Assembly (NCBI GenBank): GCA_002382665.1
Contig: DFZA01000010.1
Coordinates: 62,001 to 126,000 of the forward strand
DNA from: Peptococcaceae bacterium UBA4068
GTDB lineage: Bacteria; Bacillota; Dehalobacteriia; UBA4068
Length of the DNA: 64,000 nt
Reading direction: 5' to 3'
Made by a program: the position numbers and the translations under genes. Below, in pieces: positions 42,559 to 51,184 of the stretch. The first letter of the stretch is position 1. Every line of letters begins with the position of its first letter. The notes below the pieces were generated by a model. The model saw only the letters and a list, made by a program, of their open reading frames with translations, did no database searches and had not been told where the DNA came from.

Positions 42559-42595
42559 CCGGACAAGAGAGAAGTTTTACTTCTCTCTTGTCCGG
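42559..42595 (+). terminator. Strong hairpin between the CMD gene and arsR
   Basis: Perfect 16-bp stem CCGGACAAGAGAGAAG / CTTCTCTCTTGTCCGG with no T-run behind it. It may be a processing site or a partial terminator that lowers arsR expression. Confidence 0.6.
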
Positions 42596-42640
42596 TAACG
42601 TAATAACAAATATGTATTTCTAATAAAAGGAAATATTACT

Positions 42641-42955
42641 ATGGAATTAAACTATAAAGATTATGTCGAGATTTTTAAAACATTAGCAGACGATACACGT
42701 ATTGAAATAATCACGATATTGTCAGGCGGAGAACGCTGCGCATGTAAAATATTGGAAAACCTTGACATTACTCAGCCTACCCTTTCGTATCACATGAAAA
42801 TATTGACCGATATCGGTCTTGTAGAAGGTAGACGCAAGGGCTCCTGGATGATGTATTCTTTAAATAAAGAAACTTTTGATAGATTGCAAAAAATATTTAA
42901 TAACTTTTGTTCGACAATAAGCATTGAAAAAGTAGTTGGTTATTGTGAAGAATAA
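42641..42955 (+). CDS. ArsR-family metal(loid)-sensing repressor
   Basis: A 104-residue winged helix. FKTLADDTRIEIITIL and QPTLSYHMKILTDIGLVEGRRKG are ArsR signatures. The ERCACKILENL helix carries a C-x-C (C33/C35), which binds As(III) in typical ArsR proteins. Two more cysteines are near the C terminus (NFCS, GYCEE). It lies at the end of the lpd-CMD-arsR unit and is the likely ligand of the palindrome at the lpd promoter. Effector (arsenic, other metal or persulfide) not determined. Confidence 0.92.
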   Translation: MELNYKDYVEIFKTLADDTRIEIITILSGGERCACKILENLDITQPTLSYHMKILTDIGLVEGRRKGSWMMYSLNKETFDRLQKIFNNFCSTISIEKVVGYCEE

Positions 42956-42972
42956 TTCTTACTCGCAATCAT

Positions 42973-43008
42973 AAAAACCTCTGCTGTATGATGCAGCAGA
43001 GGTTTTTT
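42973..43008. terminator. Bidirectional terminator arsR/glnN
   Basis: AAAACCTCTGCTG / CAGCAGAGGTTTTTT hairpin between convergent genes. Confidence 0.88.
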
Positions 43009-43052
43009 GTTTTGAATAATAATCGCGTCACATTAGGAATAGCTGCTTGAAA

Positions 43053-45152
43053 TTACCTGACTCCAAACATCAGTTCACCATATGACGGATATGGCCAATA
43101 TTCTTCAGCAGTCATCGTTTCAAGTTCATCAACTGCAATTCGCAATTCATTCATGGTTGCAAACACAACATTTTTGTAATACATGGCCAAGTCTTCAATC
43201 TTTAATTCATTTTTAGCATACAATAATGATTTCTCAAGTTCTTTTGTGGTTTTATATGCACTTGCCAAAAGTACAGATAACTTTTCAACAAGTTCCGCCT
43301 CAAAAGTGCAGTCTGCATCATCAATAAATGCTTTCTTGGCATTTGCTGCTTCGGATAAATAGTGGCAATAACTACTTACCGCAGGCAAAATTTCTTTCAT
43401 TGCCATATCGATCATGGTTAAAGCCTCAATATTAATTACCTTGCAATAGTTTTCCAGCATGATTTCATACCGGGCATTAATTTCCGATTTACTGAGCACT
43501 TTGTGAGAAGTTAGCAGATTGATATTTTTATCATGTATCAAATAAGGTACACATTCAGGAGTTGATTTAAGATTTAAAAGCCCTCTTTTTTCCGCTTCAT
43601 AAACCCAGGCTGATTCATAACCATTGCCATTGAATATTATGCGTTTGTGATCACAAATTACTTTCTTAATCAGATCATGCAATGCAACTTCAAAATCTTC
43701 GGCTGCTTCCAGTATATCAGCAAACTGCATCAGTTCTTCGGCAACGGCTGTATTCAGCATAATATTGGCCTCTGAAATTGACGCCGCCGATCCAAGCATC
43801 CTGAATTCAAATTTGTTACCTGTAAACGCAAAAGGAGATGTCCTATTACGATCTGTCATATCCTTAGGTAATCTGGGCAGTGCATGAACTCCGATTTTTA
43901 GCTGTTCTTTTTCTTTATTATCATAAGCAGTATCATTTTCTAATGCTTCAAGAATAGCTGATAGTTCGGTACCGAGGAACATTGATACAATAGCAGGAGG
44001 CGCCTCATTTGCACCAAGACGATGGTCGTTGCCGGCACTGGCAACAGAAATGCGCAGCAGATCCTGATATTCATCAACGGCTTTAATGACTGAGCAAAGG
44101 AAAAGTAGAAACTGAGCGTTTTCATTAGGAGATTCACCCGGATCAAAGAGATTAACACCGGTGTTTGTGGAAATCGACCAATTATCATGTTTTCCGCTGC
44201 CGTTTACACCAGCAAAAGGCTTCTCGTGAAGTAAGCAAACCATGTCATGCTTTTTGGCAATCTTTTGCATAACTTCCATAGTCAGCTGATTCTGGTCTGC
44301 CGCGATATTAGCCGTTGTAAAGATGGGAGCAAGCTCATGCTGTGCCGGAGCTACCTCATTATGTTCTGTCTTTGCATATACGCCAAGCTTCCATAGTTCA
44401 TCGTTCAATTCTCTCATAAACGCTGAAACTCTGGGTTTTACAGAACCAAAATAATGATCGTCCAATTCCTGACCCTTCGGAGCCTTTGAACCAAATAAAG
44501 TTCTACCGGCGAAAATCAAATCTTTGCGTTTGTCATACATGGAGCGATCTACCAGAAAATATTCTTGTTCGGCACCTACTGTAGTTTTTACAGAAGTCAC
44601 ATCATTATGACCAAATAACTTTAATATTCTCAGCGTTTGTCTGTTGATAGCTTCCATAGAGCGAAGTAAGGGTGTCTTTTTATCAAGAGCTTCTCCGCTG
44701 TAAGAACAAAAAGCAGTCGGTATATAAAGCACACCATCTTTAATAAATGCATAGGAAGTGGGATCCCAAGCTGTATAACCTCTTGCTTCAAAGGTAACTC
44801 TCAGGCCTCCGGATGGGAAACTGGAGGCATCAGGCTCGCCCTGAACCAGTTCTTTACCGGAAAATTCCATAATCACATTGCCATCGTCGGTGGGAGAGAT
44901 GAAGCTATCATGCTTTTCGGCAGTAATGCCCGTCATTGGCTGGAACCAGTGGGTAAAATGTGTTGCCCCTTTTTCAATCGCCCAATCCTTCATGGCGTTT
45001 GCCACAATTGAAGCAACGTTTATGTCTAATCGTTTGCCATTACGAATTGTCTGTTGCATTGTATTGTATGTTTCCTTAGGAAGCCGTTCTTTCATAACAG
45101 AATCCGTAAATACCATTGAACCAAAAATTTCTGATACATTGCTCATTTTCAT
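43053..45152 (-). CDS. glnN: Type III glutamine synthetase
   Basis: A 699-residue GSIII, which joins ammonium to glutamate with ATP. VGAEQEYFLVD, EVAPAQHELAPIF, KPFAGVNGSGKHDNWS, RLGANEAPPAI and RNRTSPFAFTGNKFEFRM are GSIII active-site blocks. The length is normal. It is divergent from an ANTAR regulator, and its leader carries a promoter, an ANTAR-like hairpin and a terminator, so antitermination control is likely. Confidence 0.95.
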   Translation of the reverse strand: MKMSNVSEIFGSMVFTDSVMKERLPKETYNTMQQTIRNGKRLDINVASIVANAMKDWAIEKGATHFTHWFQPMTGITAEKHDSFISPTDDGNVIMEFSGKELVQGEPDASSFPSGGLRVTFEARGYTAWDPTSYAFIKDGVLYIPTAFCSYSGEALDKKTPLLRSMEAINRQTLRILKLFGHNDVTSVKTTVGAEQEYFLVDRSMYDKRKDLIFAGRTLFGSKAPKGQELDDHYFGSVKPRVSAFMRELNDELWKLGVYAKTEHNEVAPAQHELAPIFTTANIAADQNQLTMEVMQKIAKKHDMVCLLHEKPFAGVNGSGKHDNWSISTNTGVNLFDPGESPNENAQFLLFLCSVIKAVDEYQDLLRISVASAGNDHRLGANEAPPAIVSMFLGTELSAILEALENDTAYDNKEKEQLKIGVHALPRLPKDMTDRNRTSPFAFTGNKFEFRMLGSAASISEANIMLNTAVAEELMQFADILEAAEDFEVALHDLIKKVICDHKRIIFNGNGYESAWVYEAEKRGLLNLKSTPECVPYLIHDKNINLLTSHKVLSKSEINARYEIMLENYCKVINIEALTMIDMAMKEILPAVSSYCHYLSEAANAKKAFIDDADCTFEAELVEKLSVLLASAYKTTKELEKSLLYAKNELKIEDLAMYYKNVVFATMNELRIAVDELETMTAEEYWPYPSYGELMFGVR

Positions 45153-45171
45153 CCACTCCTTTTCTAAACAG

Positions 45172-45217
45172 AAAAAGCGTCACAGATTATATCTGCGACG
45201 CCCTTGCCGTATCTTTG
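45172..45217 (-). promoter_or_regulatory. ANTAR-type attenuator in the glnN leader
   Basis: On the minus strand the leader reads AGCAAAGATACGGCAAGGGC and then a terminator stem (GCGTCGCAGAT / ATCTGTGACGC, plus-strand 45177-45201) with TTTTT. CGGC-AAGGGC-GTCG makes a hairpin whose hexaloop has A1 and G4, as ANTAR proteins need, and shares GCGTC with the terminator. A second hairpin, CGTA-GCAAAGA-TACG, lies just before but is partly at the transcription start. Confidence 0.6.
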
Positions 45218-45223
45218 CTACGA

Positions 45224-45252
45224 ATTATACTTGGTAATTTGCTATTTGTCAA
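45224..45252 (-). promoter_or_regulatory. Sigma-70-type promoter of glnN
   Basis: On the minus strand TTGACA (45252-45247), a 17-base spacer, and TATAAT (45229-45224). This places the start of transcription near 45217. Confidence 0.85.
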
Positions 45253-45276
45253 GAACTTTTCATAAGATTGCAATTA

Positions 45277-45378
45277 TTGACAATACACAAAAAGCCCTTA
45301 TAATTGTATTTTAGAAACTAATAATAGACGTTCATCATCTTAAGAGCTAAATACCCTCTTAACATTGTGAACGTTTTT
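45277..45378 (+). promoter_or_regulatory. Promoter and hairpin upstream of the ANTAR gene
   Basis: TTGACA (45277-45282) and TATAAT (45299-45304) with a 16-base spacer. A two-part hairpin follows at about 45334-45378: ACGTTCA / TGAACGT with inner CTTAAGAG / CTCTTAAC, then TTTTTTG, which is terminator-like. It could attenuate the ANTAR gene itself. Confidence 0.6.
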
Positions 45379-45484
45379 TGATATAATTAATATACTAATG
45401 ATTATACATGCAATTTATTAGTCTGATAACACGCTGAGTACTGCAGATTGCAAAACAATATATAACAGTGGAAGGAGAACGAAG

Positions 45485-46078
45485 ATGGCGATCGAACGCG
45501 AACGGTTAAAAGTAATGCTCGTATCAGTTTCTCAAAGAGCAAACCAATTAATAACTGATCTTCTTCCTACCGACCAATTTTCACCTGCAATCACTGTTTC
45601 AGGCTCCGACGAGGCAAAACGTGTTGTGATCGACTATCCAATTGATATCGTGATTATCAATACGCCTTTAGCAGATGATTTTGGCATGCAACTTGCCATT
45701 GATCTTTCGCAAAAAGAAACGACGGTAGTTCTGCTGCTTGTAAAAGCTGAACAATATGAGCAAATATCATCTAAAGCGGAAAGCTACGGTATTTTAGCTA
45801 TTGCGAAACCGCTTGACCGTAAGACGTTTCTTCAGACTATTAAATTGCTTTTTGCAACAAGAATCAAATTAAAAAAGCTTGAACAACGAGCAGAAATTCT
45901 GCAAACAAAAATGGAAGAGATCCGCCTGATTAACCGTGCTAAGCTGATATTAATTGATCAGTTGAAAATGAGCGAAGCAGAGGCCCACCGATATATCGAA
46001 AAGAGTGCAATGGACCGCTGTCTTAAGCGTAGTGAGATTGCTGAGAATATAATTAAAACTTATGAAAACAAATACTGA
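45485..46078 (+). CDS. ANTAR-domain response regulator
   Basis: A 197-residue protein. The N-terminal 120 residues are a receiver-like domain (VVIDYPIDIVIINTPLADDF; SYGILAIAKPLDRKTFLQTI). A helical linker leads to an ANTAR domain at the C terminus (INRAKLILIDQLKMSEAEAHRYIEKSA), which binds paired hexaloop RNA hairpins and prevents termination. ATG 45485 has GGAAGGAG. The typical acidic phosphorylation pocket is not clear. It is divergent from glnN, whose leader looks like an ANTAR target. Confidence 0.9.
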   Translation: MAIERERLKVMLVSVSQRANQLITDLLPTDQFSPAITVSGSDEAKRVVIDYPIDIVIINTPLADDFGMQLAIDLSQKETTVVLLLVKAEQYEQISSKAESYGILAIAKPLDRKTFLQTIKLLFATRIKLKKLEQRAEILQTKMEEIRLINRAKLILIDQLKMSEAEAHRYIEKSAMDRCLKRSEIAENIIKTYENKY

Positions 46079-46469
46079 GGATACAATAATAACAAAAGGT
46101 AAAAACTTAAGGACAATAAATCTAGGCATATGAATATCTTAATCTGATTGACAATGTTTGATTTTCATACTATAATATTATCTTATTAGGGAAAATACTT
46201 TTTGAATATGGTTTGAAGATATGAGATACAAAAACAAAAAAAAACTAACTGGGAAAAATGTTCTCCACAAGCAACCAATTTACCAACAATTGGGAGAAAA
46301 GTCTCTTTTTATACAACAACCAGCCAACTTTTAGCAGCCCTTGAGCAATACTCGGGGCTGTTTTTCTATTGAAACAAACCTAAATTGATTCAACACTCTG
46401 AAACAGTAAATTTTTTTAATTATAGATATTAAATGACAACATTAAATGGAGATATGAAAGGGGATTTAT
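46079..46469. other. Intergenic region before pyrG
   Basis: Holds a TTGACA-like TTGACAAT at 46148 and a terminator at 46335-46366; also a run CCAATTTACCAACAATTGGG that can fold at 46277. No gene seen. pyrG has AAAGGGG as ribosome site. Confidence 0.5.
46335..46366 (+). terminator. Terminator or attenuator ahead of pyrG
   Basis: CAGCCC / GGGGCTG then TTTTTC. Nearly the same sequence as the terminator after hydE, 104 bases upstream of pyrG. Confidence 0.7.
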
Positions 46470-48074
46470 ATGACAAAATATATTTTTGTGACAGGCGGAG
46501 TTATTTCCGGACTAGGCAAAGGTATAACGGCAGCTTCACTCGGACGGCTTTTAAAATCGCGAGGTCTTAAAGTTGCCGCCCAAAAGCTTGATCCATACAT
46601 TAATGTTGATCCCGGTACCATGAGCCCTTATCAGCACGGCGAAGTTTATGTCACGGAAGACGGTGCGGAAACTGACCTGGACCTTGGTCACTATGAACGT
46701 TTTATTGACGAAGACTTAAATAAATATTCCAACCTGACCACCGGAAAAGTATACGAAAACGTGCTCAGCAAAGAACGCCGCGGTGTATATCTGGGCAGAA
46801 CGGTACAGGTAATTCCTCACGTAACTAATGAAATAAAAGAATTCATTTACAGCGTTGGTAAGAAGACCCACGCCGACGTGGTAATTACGGAAATCGGCGG
46901 TACAACCGGTGACATCGAAAGCCAGCCGTTTTTAGAAGCAATCAGACAGGTTGGCCACGAAGTGGGTAGTGATAATTCACTATATATCCATGTAACGCTT
47001 GTCCCCTATCTCAAGGCTTCCGGCGAGCATAAATCCAAACCTACCCAGCATTCGGTTAAAGAGCTGCAAGGCATGGGAATTATACCGGATATTATCGTTT
47101 TAAGATGCGATGAACATATTGAGGATCAAAGCATTTTCAGTAAGATATCCAATTTCTGCAATGTTAAGCCGGACTGTGTATTTGAAAATATCACCATACC
47201 GGTTCTCTACGAGGCGCCGTTGATGCTGGAAAAGTCGCGTTTTTCAGATATTGTCTGCCGGGAGCTGCAAATTGCCACACCGCCGCCTGATCTCAGCGAA
47301 TGGCAAGAACTTATCCAACGAATCAAAACTCGCGGTAAATCGGTTAAGATCGGCCTAGTAGGCAAATACGTACAGTTTCACGACGCTTACCTTTCGGTTG
47401 CCGAAGCCTTGAAACATGCCGGCTATGTTCTTGGTGCCAATGTTGATATAGAATGGATTGATTCCGAGGCTGTCGACGAAAATAACTATAAAGATATATT
47501 TGCTCAAGTTAACGGCATCATTGTTCCCGGCGGTTTTGGTAACCGCGGTATCGAAGGCATGGTATATGCAGCGCAATACGCCCGGGAAACAGGCATGCCT
47601 TATTTAGGTATCTGCCTTGGTATGCAGGTAGCCGTTATTGAATTCGCCCGCAATATTTTGCGATTTGACCATGCCAATTCCCGGGAGTTCAATGAAAACT
47701 CTGATTATAAAGTCATTGACTTTATGCCGGGTCAGAATGACGAAATCGACAAGGGCGGTACCTTGAGACTAGGCAGCTACCCCTGTCATATCATTAGCGG
47801 CACCACTATGGAAAGATGTTATCAGGCGACAATCATTCATGAACGTCACCGTCACCGTTATGAATTCAATAATCAATACCGCGACGACTTGGAAAAGTCA
47901 GGTTTGGTAATCAGCGGTACATCTCCCGACGGCAGGCTGGTGGAAACAGTAGAAATCAAGGATAATCCATTTTTCGTGGGAGTACAGTATCACCCGGAAT
48001 TTAAGAGCCGTCCCAACCGGGCCCACCCCTTATTTATCGGGTTGGTACAGGCATCTTTGGAAAACATCGAATAA
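46470..48074 (+). CDS. pyrG: CTP synthase
   Basis: A 534-residue enzyme that aminates UTP to CTP with ATP and glutamine. The synthetase part begins TKYIFVTGGVISGLGKGITA and has TEIGGTTGDIESQPF. The amidotransferase part has PGGFGNRGIEG, the nucleophile in GICLGMQ and the His/Glu pair in QYHPEFKSRP. Length and motifs are complete. Confidence 0.97.
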   Translation: MTKYIFVTGGVISGLGKGITAASLGRLLKSRGLKVAAQKLDPYINVDPGTMSPYQHGEVYVTEDGAETDLDLGHYERFIDEDLNKYSNLTTGKVYENVLSKERRGVYLGRTVQVIPHVTNEIKEFIYSVGKKTHADVVITEIGGTTGDIESQPFLEAIRQVGHEVGSDNSLYIHVTLVPYLKASGEHKSKPTQHSVKELQGMGIIPDIIVLRCDEHIEDQSIFSKISNFCNVKPDCVFENITIPVLYEAPLMLEKSRFSDIVCRELQIATPPPDLSEWQELIQRIKTRGKSVKIGLVGKYVQFHDAYLSVAEALKHAGYVLGANVDIEWIDSEAVDENNYKDIFAQVNGIIVPGGFGNRGIEGMVYAAQYARETGMPYLGICLGMQVAVIEFARNILRFDHANSREFNENSDYKVIDFMPGQNDEIDKGGTLRLGSYPCHIISGTTMERCYQATIIHERHRHRYEFNNQYRDDLEKSGLVISGTSPDGRLVETVEIKDNPFFVGVQYHPEFKSRPNRAHPLFIGLVQASLENIE

Positions 48075-48076
48075 GT

Positions 48077-48496
48077 TCAAAATTGAAATAAACTGACAGC
48101 TAATGTAAACAAGCCCAAAATTATCATTGCCCAACCACAAATAATAAAATAAATCAGATATGGCGAAGAAGTTCCGGCAATTTCAAATACGCCGGCCAAG
48201 GCACCGGCAATTGTCAGTGTAATAATGCCTGAACTATAACTGTTGATAAATAAGCGATAGTGTTTGGCGCCGCATGCATGCGGCGCCAAATTTCTAATCA
48301 ATACAAACAGTAATACGCCGCCTATCAGAGGATAAAGAAACATCAAAGACATGGAGGCGGAGGAAACGCCGTGGCTAAATAAGGCATAAATACGATCAAA
48401 AACAATACAGAAGGCAGTAAATGCAATATAGGAATATATCTTTTTATTTAATCGCCGGGCAGCTGTTTTATTAATATCCGATGTATACAATGTCAC
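48077..48496 (-). CDS. Small polytopic membrane protein
   Basis: A 139-residue protein with four hydrophobic segments (YSYIAFTAFCIVFDRIY, LMFLYPLIGGVLLFVLI, GIITLTIAGALAGVFEI, YFIICGWAMIILGLFTLAV). The start is a GTG at 48496 with AAGGAG five bases upstream, within the end of the NAGPA gene (26-base overlap). Last gene of a GT2-NAGPA operon. No family recognised. Confidence 0.7.
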   Translation of the reverse strand: MTLYTSDINKTAARRLNKKIYSYIAFTAFCIVFDRIYALFSHGVSSASMSLMFLYPLIGGVLLFVLIRNLAPHACGAKHYRLFINSYSSGIITLTIAGALAGVFEIAGTSSPYLIYFIICGWAMIILGLFTLAVSLFQF

Positions 48497-49397
48497 TGAC
48501 GCTCCTTTCTGAAATTGTATCTCCGTTGGTCGTCGGTTTATTAATAACCTCGCCGTTAAACCAGATTGTTGAGGAACCGCCGCCGTCAAGATTATATGCT
48601 ACAGTACAACCCTTATCATACATTATCTGTGCTAATTCAAGCAGTGTTAAACCGGAACTTGCGCTTGTTCGTCCGTCTGATACGACAAAAACATAATGTA
48701 ATGACGATATCTGTCCAATAGCAGTACGGGGATTTGAATTCATGGATTTGCCTACCTCGCTGTTAGCGGTAACAGTGATACCTCCATTATTAATCAGTGT
48801 AGGGCCAAACGATAAAATTTGCCAGACATTTTGATCAACCAGATCCTGAACATCGGTTTGACTCTCGTCAACGATCGAAAAATCGCCGTCACTATCGATA
48901 ACTAAAGCCTCGCTGCCTTCATCCCCTGTCGTATCTGCCGTTTCTCTGTATAAAACACCGTTTCTGAGCACAAAACCGTAATCACGAAATCCGTAATAAT
49001 CACCGTTAATGGCTAAAATCGCATTATTGTCTTCTGCTATGTTGGATGTTGTTTCTTTGATATTGCGGCCATAGGTACTGCCGGCAAATGCAGCTTTTAA
49101 GTATTTGATATCTGAGACCTGAATATCGGCAATATATACGGTAGTATCGTATCCTCGCACCGTATCAATAGTAATCTGGATATTATCGTCCTTATAGGAA
49201 TTGTCGGTAATAGTAGCATCTGATTGATCAGAGGAATTACCGTTGTTTCCGCTGTCTTGCGAATCTGAAGACGAATCGATCTTAGTTTCAGCCTGCGGAA
49301 TCACAAACGTATTCAGTAAAACAAAGGTAACAGATAACGACAAAATAATTGCATATATTACTGCCCATCTATAAGGTTTTTGAAAAAACTTGATCAT
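48471..49397 (-). CDS. Phosphodiester glycosidase (NAGPA-domain) protein
   Basis: A 308-residue exported protein. An N-terminal signal anchor (WAVIYAIILSLSVTFVLL) and a Ser/Asp-rich linker are followed by a NAGPA domain: LAINGDYYGF, NPRTAIGQ, VSDGRTSASSGLTLLELA, YNLDGGGSSTIW. Family members cut GlcNAc from phosphodiester-linked glycans such as teichoic acid or exopolysaccharide. Between a GT2-GtrA gene and a membrane protein gene on one operon. Substrate inferred. Confidence 0.9.
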   Translation of the reverse strand: MIKFFQKPYRWAVIYAIILSLSVTFVLLNTFVIPQAETKIDSSSDSQDSGNNGNSSDQSDATITDNSYKDDNIQITIDTVRGYDTTVYIADIQVSDIKYLKAAFAGSTYGRNIKETTSNIAEDNNAILAINGDYYGFRDYGFVLRNGVLYRETADTTGDEGSEALVIDSDGDFSIVDESQTDVQDLVDQNVWQILSFGPTLINNGGITVTANSEVGKSMNSNPRTAIGQISSLHYVFVVSDGRTSASSGLTLLELAQIMYDKGCTVAYNLDGGGSSTIWFNGEVINKPTTNGDTISERSVSDIVYIGY

Positions 49398-49422
49398 TTA
49401 CATGAAACGCCTTTCAATTATT

Positions 49423-50475
49423 CTATATAACTTGCGTTTGCTTTTTAAATATGTATTTGTTTTGAATATAATAACTAAATAAAAAGAGCCCGCTGTCGGT
49501 TAATATCTTCAGCAATGTCAGATTGATGGGCAAATAAGAAAGCAACGTAACACCAGCCCAGCTTAAAAATATTAAAGTAACAAAAAGCATAAAATACTTC
49601 ACAGCTTGTTTAAAACCGTTGCCATGACAGCCAAAAGACCATTTTTTATTTAGAGCAAAATTAACAATACCGGCAATACAACGGGCAACAATCGTAGCTG
49701 CAAATATGCCCGCAGATGTTCTGCCAAATATGCTACAGGTCAGCAGCGTAAAAAGCGTTAGATCGGTAGCCGCGCCAATCAGAGATGAGAGACTAAACTT
49801 GATTATATTTAAATAAATCCGCAGCGAGTCCCAGACCGGATGGAAATGCGTAGAAGAATTATTGGCAAAATAAACTGTCGATATCGGTATCATTTTAAAT
49901 GGTACCTTTTTTTTAGCAATAGCCGTTAATACATTCATTTCATATTCAAAACGGTCCCCTGGTACCGATAAACAAAAATGAGCCAGTTGACTGGGAATCC
50001 CCCGCAAGCCTGTTTGGGTGTCTTCACAGTAAATATGCGCGTATAGATAAAAAGCAATGCTGGTAATGCGATTACCCCAGCGACTTTTAAACGGAACATC
50101 ATCTGCCGAAAAATCACGAACACCTAAAATAAAGCTATGGCAATTACCGGGAATTGCATCGACAATTTTAACAATATCTTGAGGCAAATGCTGACCGTCG
50201 GCATCAGCAGTGACAATGCCCAAGAGCTCTGGATATTTATTTAATACATAGCGAATCCCTGTTTTTAGCGCCGCGCCTTTGCCCATGTTTACTTTATGGC
50301 ATACTATCTCACAATTATAAGTTGTTGCTAATTGCTCAAAAAAATTGCGGCACTTATCATTACTGCCATCGTCAACAATAACGACGGCGCTACCGCTAAT
50401 TTTCCGCAACCTTTGCACGAGATCAATAAGCCTTTGGTCAGGGTTTAACGCCGGGATGATAATAGCTGTGTCCAA
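49423..50475 (-). CDS. GT2 glycosyltransferase-GtrA fusion (second copy)
   Basis: A 350-residue protein with the same architecture as the one at 36367-37377: IIPALNPDQRL, IVDDGSNDK, VTADADGQHLPQD, DTQTGLRGIP, then four helices with NFALNKKWSFG and SYYIQNKYIFKK. It likely makes undecaprenyl-phosphate sugar. First gene of an operon with the NAGPA protein (25-base gap), suggesting one glycan modification and removal path. Confidence 0.9.
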   Translation of the reverse strand: MDTAIIIPALNPDQRLIDLVQRLRKISGSAVVIVDDGSNDKCRNFFEQLATTYNCEIVCHKVNMGKGAALKTGIRYVLNKYPELLGIVTADADGQHLPQDIVKIVDAIPGNCHSFILGVRDFSADDVPFKSRWGNRITSIAFYLYAHIYCEDTQTGLRGIPSQLAHFCLSVPGDRFEYEMNVLTAIAKKKVPFKMIPISTVYFANNSSTHFHPVWDSLRIYLNIIKFSLSSLIGAATDLTLFTLLTCSIFGRTSAGIFAATIVARCIAGIVNFALNKKWSFGCHGNGFKQAVKYFMLFVTLIFLSWAGVTLLSYLPINLTLLKILTDSGLFLFSYYIQNKYIFKKQTQVI

Positions 50476-50647
50476 AATCTAACTCCTTTTTTATTGATGT
50501 TTAATAGAATATATTGCCATGATAATTTATTAGTATGAAAATAGCATGAACAGATTTAAGTTTTTTGGTGAACTTTAAATGTTTAGTATCATATTTTTTT
50601 AAACAGGCATAATAAATACACTGACTTTTAATAAAAAGGAGTATGTT

Positions 50648-51091
50648 ATGTCTTTAATAGATAAGGTCCCACCCTGTAGTAAAAGAGTAGAAATGCATAC
50701 CAATCAACAAATAAATGATTATATCAAAAATAGAACTATTGAGAATATCGATAAATTTGTCGGTACCGATATTAATACGATCAGCGATAGAATCGATAGA
50801 TTGGATTGTGAATGGGATACCGAGAGAGTTGTGGAAGCAAAAGCCGCTTCATTGATATTAATCAGTACTATTTTAGGCTTTACTACCAGTAAAAAGTGGT
50901 TTCTGGCAACCGGATTAGTAAGCTGTTTTCTCTTGCAGCATGCTCTGCAAGGCTGGTGCCCGCCATTACCGGTAATCAGAAGAATGGGTATAAGAACACC
51001 GGATGAGATTTGTGATGAAAAAGCAGCATTAAAATATTTACGAGGCGATTTCTCCAAAGTAGAGGGCAAACCTCTGGGCACCAATTTCTAA
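50648..51091 (+). CDS. YgaP/DUF2892-like membrane protein
   Basis: A 147-residue protein. Residues about 1-75 are a soluble helical part with two HTN-like blocks; residues about 75-110 form one or two hydrophobic helices (ASLILISTILGFTTSKKW, GLVSCFLLQHALQGWCPP) typical of DUF2892. The tail holds RRMGIRTPDEICDEKAAL, which recalls the YgaP family. Single gene with AAAGGAG and a strong terminator. Confidence 0.8.
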   Translation: MSLIDKVPPCSKRVEMHTNQQINDYIKNRTIENIDKFVGTDINTISDRIDRLDCEWDTERVVEAKAASLILISTILGFTTSKKWFLATGLVSCFLLQHALQGWCPPLPVIRRMGIRTPDEICDEKAALKYLRGDFSKVEGKPLGTNF

Positions 51092-51096
51092 AATAA

Positions 51097-51126
51097 AAAC
51101 GTTGTACTAATAAGTACAACGTTTTT
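51097..51126 (+). terminator. Terminator after the DUF2892 gene
   Basis: AAAACGTTGTACT / AGTACAACGTTTTT perfect hairpin. Confidence 0.88.
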
Positions 51127-51184
51127 GTTTATAGCAGTAATTTACGGATAAACTAATCAAAATGATAAAAAATGGGGTGATATT

